From CAVRXQ01 sp963725215 (GTDB lineage: Bacteria > Actinomycetota > Acidimicrobiia > Acidimicrobiales > Bog-793): DNA of 64,000 nucleotides. This document shows, piece by piece, positions 60,953 to 64,000 of the stretch; the first letter of the stretch is position 1, and each line of letters begins with the position of its first letter. The translations under genes and the position numbers were made by a program. The stretch covers positions 1 through 64,000 of the forward strand of contig CAVRXQ010000001.1 in NCBI GenBank assembly GCA_963725215.1, in the 5' to 3' direction. The notes beneath the pieces were generated by a model. It did not search any database, was not told the DNA's origin, and worked only from the letters and a program-made list of their open reading frames with translations.

Positions 60953-62575
60953 TTACATCATCCCCATGCCACCGCCGGCCGCGGCGGGCTCGGGCTTTTT
61001 CTCCGGCTTGTCCGCGACGAGCACCTCCGTCGTGAGCAGCAATGCTGCGATCGACGCCGCGTTTTGCAACGCGGAGCGCGTCACCTTCGCCGGGTCGATG
61101 ATCCCCGCCTTGACGAGGTCCTCGAGCTCACCGGTGATTGCGTTCAACCCCGTCGTTCCTTCGAGCGACGCAACCTCGCGCACCATGACTGAGCCCTCGA
61201 AGCCGGCGTTGATCGCGATCCACTTCAGCGGCTCATCGAGCGCGCGCGAGACGATCGTCGCACCCGTCTGCTCATCGCCCGTGAGCTTCGACGCGGCGTC
61301 GTCAACGGCGGACCGGCTGCGCAACAGGGCGGTTCCGCCGCCGGCCACGATCCCTTCTTCGATCGCGGCGCGCGTCGCGGAGAGCGCGTCCTCAATGCGG
61401 TGCTTCTTCTCCTTGAGCTCCACTTCGGTCGCCGCGCCGACCTGCACGACCGCGACTCCAGCCGCGAGCTTCGCGAGACGCTCTTGGAGCTTCTCGCGAT
61501 CCCAGTCGGAGTCGGTGTCATCGATCTCACGACGGATCTGCGCGATGCGGGCTTTGACGTCGGCCTTTTTGCCTGCGCCGTCGACGATCGTCGTGTCGTC
61601 TTTCGTCACGACCACGCGGCGTGCGTGTCCGAGCACGTCCATCGTCACCGACTCGAGCTTCAGCCCGATCTCTTCGGAGACGACCTGTCCTCCGGTGAGG
61701 ACCGCCATGTCCGCCATCGTCGCCTTGCGGCGCTCTCCGAAGCCGGGCGCCTTCACGGCGACGGATTGGAACGTTCCGCGGATTTTGTTGACGACGAGCG
61801 TCGCGAGCGCCTCACCGTCGACATCCTCGGCGATGATCAAAAGCGGCTTTCCCGTTTGCATGACCTTTTCGAGAAGCGGCAAGAGATCGTGGACCGTCGA
61901 GACTTTCGAGTCGACGAGCAGGATCGACGGGTCCTCCAAAACCGCCTCTTGACGCTCGGGATCGGTGACGAAGTACGGGGACAAAAAGCCCTTGTCGAAC
62001 TGCATGCCCTCGGTGAACTCGAGCTCGAGCCCGAAGGTGTTCGACTCTTCGACGGTGACCGTCCCGTCCTTTCCGACCTTGTCGATCGCCTCGGCGAGAA
62101 CCTTTCCGATCGAGTCGTCGGCGGCCGAGATCGCCGCGATCTGCTCGATCTCCGCGCGGCCCTCGATCTCGCGCGCTTGGGACTTGATCGACTCGACCGA
62201 CGCCGCGACGCCGTGCTCGATGCCACGCTTCAACGCCATCGGATTCGCTCCCGCTGCGACGTTGCGCAACCCTTCGCGCACGAGCGCTTGCGCGAGCACC
62301 GTGGCCGTCGTCGTGCCGTCGCCGGCGATGTCGTTGGTCTTCGTCGCGACTTCGCGCACCAACTGCGCGCCCATGTTCTCGTAGGGGTCGTCGAGTTCGA
62401 TCTCCTTCGCGATCGTGACGCCGTCGTTCGTGATCGTCGGCGCACCCCACTTCTTGTCGAGCACGACGTTGCGGCCCTTCGGCCCGAGGGTCACCTTCAC
62501 CGTGTCGGCGAGCTTGTTGACCCCCGTTTCGAGACCGCGACGCGCCTGTTCGTCGAACTTGAGGATCTTCGGCAT
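60953..62575 (-). CDS. groEL: 60-kDa chaperonin GroEL
   Basis: 540 residues. Double-ring folding chamber working with GroES. Motifs: KVTLGPKGRNVVLDKKWGAP, TNDGVTIAKEIELDDPYENM, DIAGDGTTTATVLAQALV (ATP site), GIEHGVAASVESIKS, EGMQFDKGFLSPYFVTDPER (apical), and EEGIVAGGGTALLRSRSAVD; the C-terminus is AAAGGGMGMM, a GGM tail as in the housekeeping copy, not the His-rich tail of the other actinobacterial GroEL1. The ATG overlaps the groES stop (TGATG). Regulation is probably by HrcA through the CIRCE element at 62892-62918. Confidence 0.98.
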   Translation of the reverse strand: MPKILKFDEQARRGLETGVNKLADTVKVTLGPKGRNVVLDKKWGAPTITNDGVTIAKEIELDDPYENMGAQLVREVATKTNDIAGDGTTTATVLAQALVREGLRNVAAGANPMALKRGIEHGVAASVESIKSQAREIEGRAEIEQIAAISAADDSIGKVLAEAIDKVGKDGTVTVEESNTFGLELEFTEGMQFDKGFLSPYFVTDPERQEAVLEDPSILLVDSKVSTVHDLLPLLEKVMQTGKPLLIIAEDVDGEALATLVVNKIRGTFQSVAVKAPGFGERRKATMADMAVLTGGQVVSEEIGLKLESVTMDVLGHARRVVVTKDDTTIVDGAGKKADVKARIAQIRREIDDTDSDWDREKLQERLAKLAAGVAVVQVGAATEVELKEKKHRIEDALSATRAAIEEGIVAGGGTALLRSRSAVDDAASKLTGDEQTGATIVSRALDEPLKWIAINAGFEGSVMVREVASLEGTTGLNAITGELEDLVKAGIIDPAKVTRSALQNAASIAALLLTTEVLVADKPEKKPEPAAAGGGMGMM

Positions 62576-62868
62576 CAGGCGGACACCTTGGCCAGCACGT
62601 CACGGCTCGTGAGGATGAGCAGGTCTTCACCGTCGATCGTGATCTCGGTCCCTCCGTACTTCGAGTACACGACCTTGTCGCCGACGGCGACGTCGAGGGG
62701 AATGAGATCGCCTGTGTTCTCGGCGCGCCGCCCCGGGCCGACGGCGAGCACCTCTCCTTGCTGGGGCTTTTCCTTCGCGGTGTCGGGGATGACGAGGCCC
62801 GAGGCCGTCTTCTCCTCGGCCTCGCTCGGGCGGACGACGATCCGATCGTCGAGCGGTTGCAACTTCAT
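62575..62868 (-). CDS. groES: 10-kDa co-chaperonin GroES
   Basis: 97 residues from the ATG at 62868, which has AGGAGG nine bases upstream. The lid of the GroEL chamber: KLQPLDDRIVVRPSEAEEKT, the mobile loop TASGLVIPDTAKEKPQQGEV, VLAVGPGRR, VAVGDKVVYSKYGGTEI and EDLLILTSRDVLAKVSA. Length and all motifs are standard. It is cotranscribed with groEL, with overlapping stop and start. An MBL hydrolase gene is divergent, sharing the 256-base region that contains the CIRCE operator. Confidence 0.98.
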   Translation of the reverse strand: MKLQPLDDRIVVRPSEAEEKTASGLVIPDTAKEKPQQGEVLAVGPGRRAENTGDLIPLDVAVGDKVVYSKYGGTEITIDGEDLLILTSRDVLAKVSA

Positions 62869-62891
62869 CTCGGGCGGCCTCCTTGGGCTCA

Positions 62892-62918
62892 TTAGCACTC
62901 TCTGGTTTCGAGTGCCAA
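62892..62918. promoter_or_regulatory. CIRCE operator (HrcA binding site) of groESL
   Basis: TTAGCACTC-N9-GAGTGCCAA differs from the CIRCE consensus (TTAGCACTC-N9-GAGTGCTAA) in one base. It lies 24 bases upstream of the groES start codon, the place where HrcA represses groESL transcription. hrcA itself is not in the window. A further half-site-like GAGTGCTGG at 62957-62965 has no partner arm. A canonical -35/-10 pair is not clear. Confidence 0.92.
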
Positions 62919-63124
62919 CGATACCGCCACACCGAGGGACTGGCAACCGTCGGCGAGAGTGCTGGTGGCGACGGCAGGGAATGACCGGCAAGCGACCCGG
63001 GGTCCGAAACCGCGTCCCCAAACCCTCCTATCGTTGTGCTGCGGAGGTGTCCAGTGCGAATCATGGAGAAAACGGCGGGGTCGGCGCGCGCTCTGCGCCG
63101 GTGCCAGATGAGCGCCGCGAGCTG

Positions 63125-63959
63125 ATGCGCGTCCATTTGTTCGGAACACGCGGCTCGACGCCGACGCCAGGGAGCGAATTTGTTCGCTACGGCGGGCACA
63201 CCTCCTGTGTGGGTATCGCCCGTGACGGCGAAGCGCCGAGCCTCCTCATCGACGCCGGCACCGGGATTCGCGCCGCCGACGCGGAGTTCGCCGGCGAGCC
63301 GTTTCAGGGGTCGATCCTCTTCGGCCACCTGCATTGGGACCACACCCAAGGACTGCCATTTTTCCGCTCCGCCGATCGCGAGGACGCCCGCACCGACGCC
63401 TACCTCCCCTCCCAAGGAGACGGTGAGCAGGTGTTCGAGCGCTTCATGTCGCCTCCCCACTTTCCGATTACGCCCGCCGGTCTCAACGGAAAGTGGCGCT
63501 TTCGCGCCCTAGAGCCCGGCGAGCACGAGATCGAAGGGTTCTCGGTCCTCGCCCTCGACATCCCCCACGGAGGCGGGCGGACCTTCGGATACAGGATCTC
63601 GGACGGTCGCTTCTGCGTCAGCTACCTCTCGGACCACTGCCCGACCAACCTCGGCCCGGGCGAGGACGGATTCGGCGAGCAGCACGACGCGGCGCTGGCG
63701 CTCGTCGAGGGCGCCGACCTCGTCTTCCACGACGCGCAGTACACCGCGGACGAGTTGCCCGAGAAGGCCCACTACGGCCACTCCGCCTACCCCTACGCCG
63801 TCGGTCTGGCCTCGGCGGCAAAGGCGCGGCGAGCTCGTCTTGTTCCACCACGACCCGTCGCGCACCGACGACGAGGTCGACGCGATCGAAAGGGACTGCG
63901 AAGGCGCGCCGCTGCCCGTGCGCGCGGCGACGCAGGGCGAGGTGATCGTCCTCGACTGA
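63125..63959 (+). CDS. MBL-fold metallohydrolase (phosphoribosyl cyclic phosphodiesterase-like), frameshifted near 63827
   Basis: About 277 residues if one base is skipped. The metallo-beta-lactamase fold is clear: RVHLFGTRGSTPTPGSEFVR, GGHTSCVGIARDG, SLLIDAGTGIR, the metal motif GHLHWDHTQGLPFF (HxHxDH), DIPHGGGRTFGYRIS, SYLSDHCPTNLGP, DLVFHDAQYTADELPEK and HYGHSAYPYAVGLASAAKA. After that, near 63827, one extra base shifts the frame; skipping it restores GELVLFHHDPSRTDDEVDAI and ERDCEGAPLPVRAATQGEVI and a stop at 63957-63959. The final His-Asp of FHHDPSR is a family metal ligand region, so the second frame carries required residues. It is divergent from groES. Confidence 0.85.
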
Positions 63960-64000
63960 GACGGCCGGTCGCGTCGATGATCGCCGAGGAATCCGTCACG

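Noticed and set aside
62957..62965. A second CIRCE element
   Set aside because: Only one arm (GAGTGCTGG) is present; no matching arm lies nine bases away.

Overview
The window reads as chromosomal DNA of a high-GC Gram-positive bacterium. Two WhiB-type iron-sulfur regulators, a DUF2342 protein, two DUF3817 proteins, a large UPF0182 membrane protein, GuaB3, a short cis-prenyltransferase resembling mycobacterial Rv1086 and an actinobacterial-type succinate dehydrogenase all point to Actinomycetota. The short cytoplasmic motif DRIWRHPSE ahead of a membrane anchor, together with a divergent MreB, makes me lean towards Acidimicrobiia; that last step is inference.

Left part (1-8.2 kb): a secreted hydrolase, a pRiA4b ORF-3-like gene and a RelE/YefM-type toxin-antitoxin pair lie beyond the 3' end of an initiator tRNA. 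A minus-strand group follows: a Kelch/NHL protein, a coiled-coil M23-like protein and an S51 peptidase. A cis-prenyltransferase is divergent from it. From 8.2 to 19.4 kb is an envelope and cell-shape region. It holds a minus-strand operon of a YlbL-like Lon/PDZ protease, a DivIVA protein with a phage-capsid-like tail and UPF0182, then a HEAT protein, a divergent MreB, a triad-less HtrA-like PDZ protein, small DUF3817-type membrane proteins and DUF2342. From 19.5 to 21.4 kb a formiminotransferase-like gene sits between two whiB genes.

The centre (21.6-50 kb) is core metabolism. The citric acid cycle is represented by sdhCAB, mdh, icd and sucCD. Folate and purine metabolism is represented by metF, folD, purN, purH and guaA, and acyl-CoA use by gcdH and scoAB. 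A long same-strand run goes from scoA (49.2 kb) down to folD (37.6 kb), including pcrA. A zinc-ribbon/cyclase/AAA/TPR signalling protein and two MFS transporters break up this part. The right part (49-64 kb) holds a macro-domain protein, an anion-transporter-like protein, a DinB-like protein, a lone FtsX-type permease, a TauE exporter, a thiolase, the nudix-guaB3-yfhO group, groESL under a CIRCE operator and an MBL hydrolase.

The most striking points are a DivIVA protein ending in a Mu gpF-like Cys/His motif, a neighbouring pair of an unusual MreB and a catalytically dead HtrA, and five genes each broken by an apparent single-base insertion in CG-rich contexts (sdhC, sucC, the FtsX permease, yfhO and the MBL hydrolase). 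Those frameshifts make sdhC/sdhA and sucC/sucD look fused when they are probably not, and they suggest sequence errors. One MFS gene also has an apparent internal deletion. I saw no CRISPR array, insertion sequence, rRNA or integrase.
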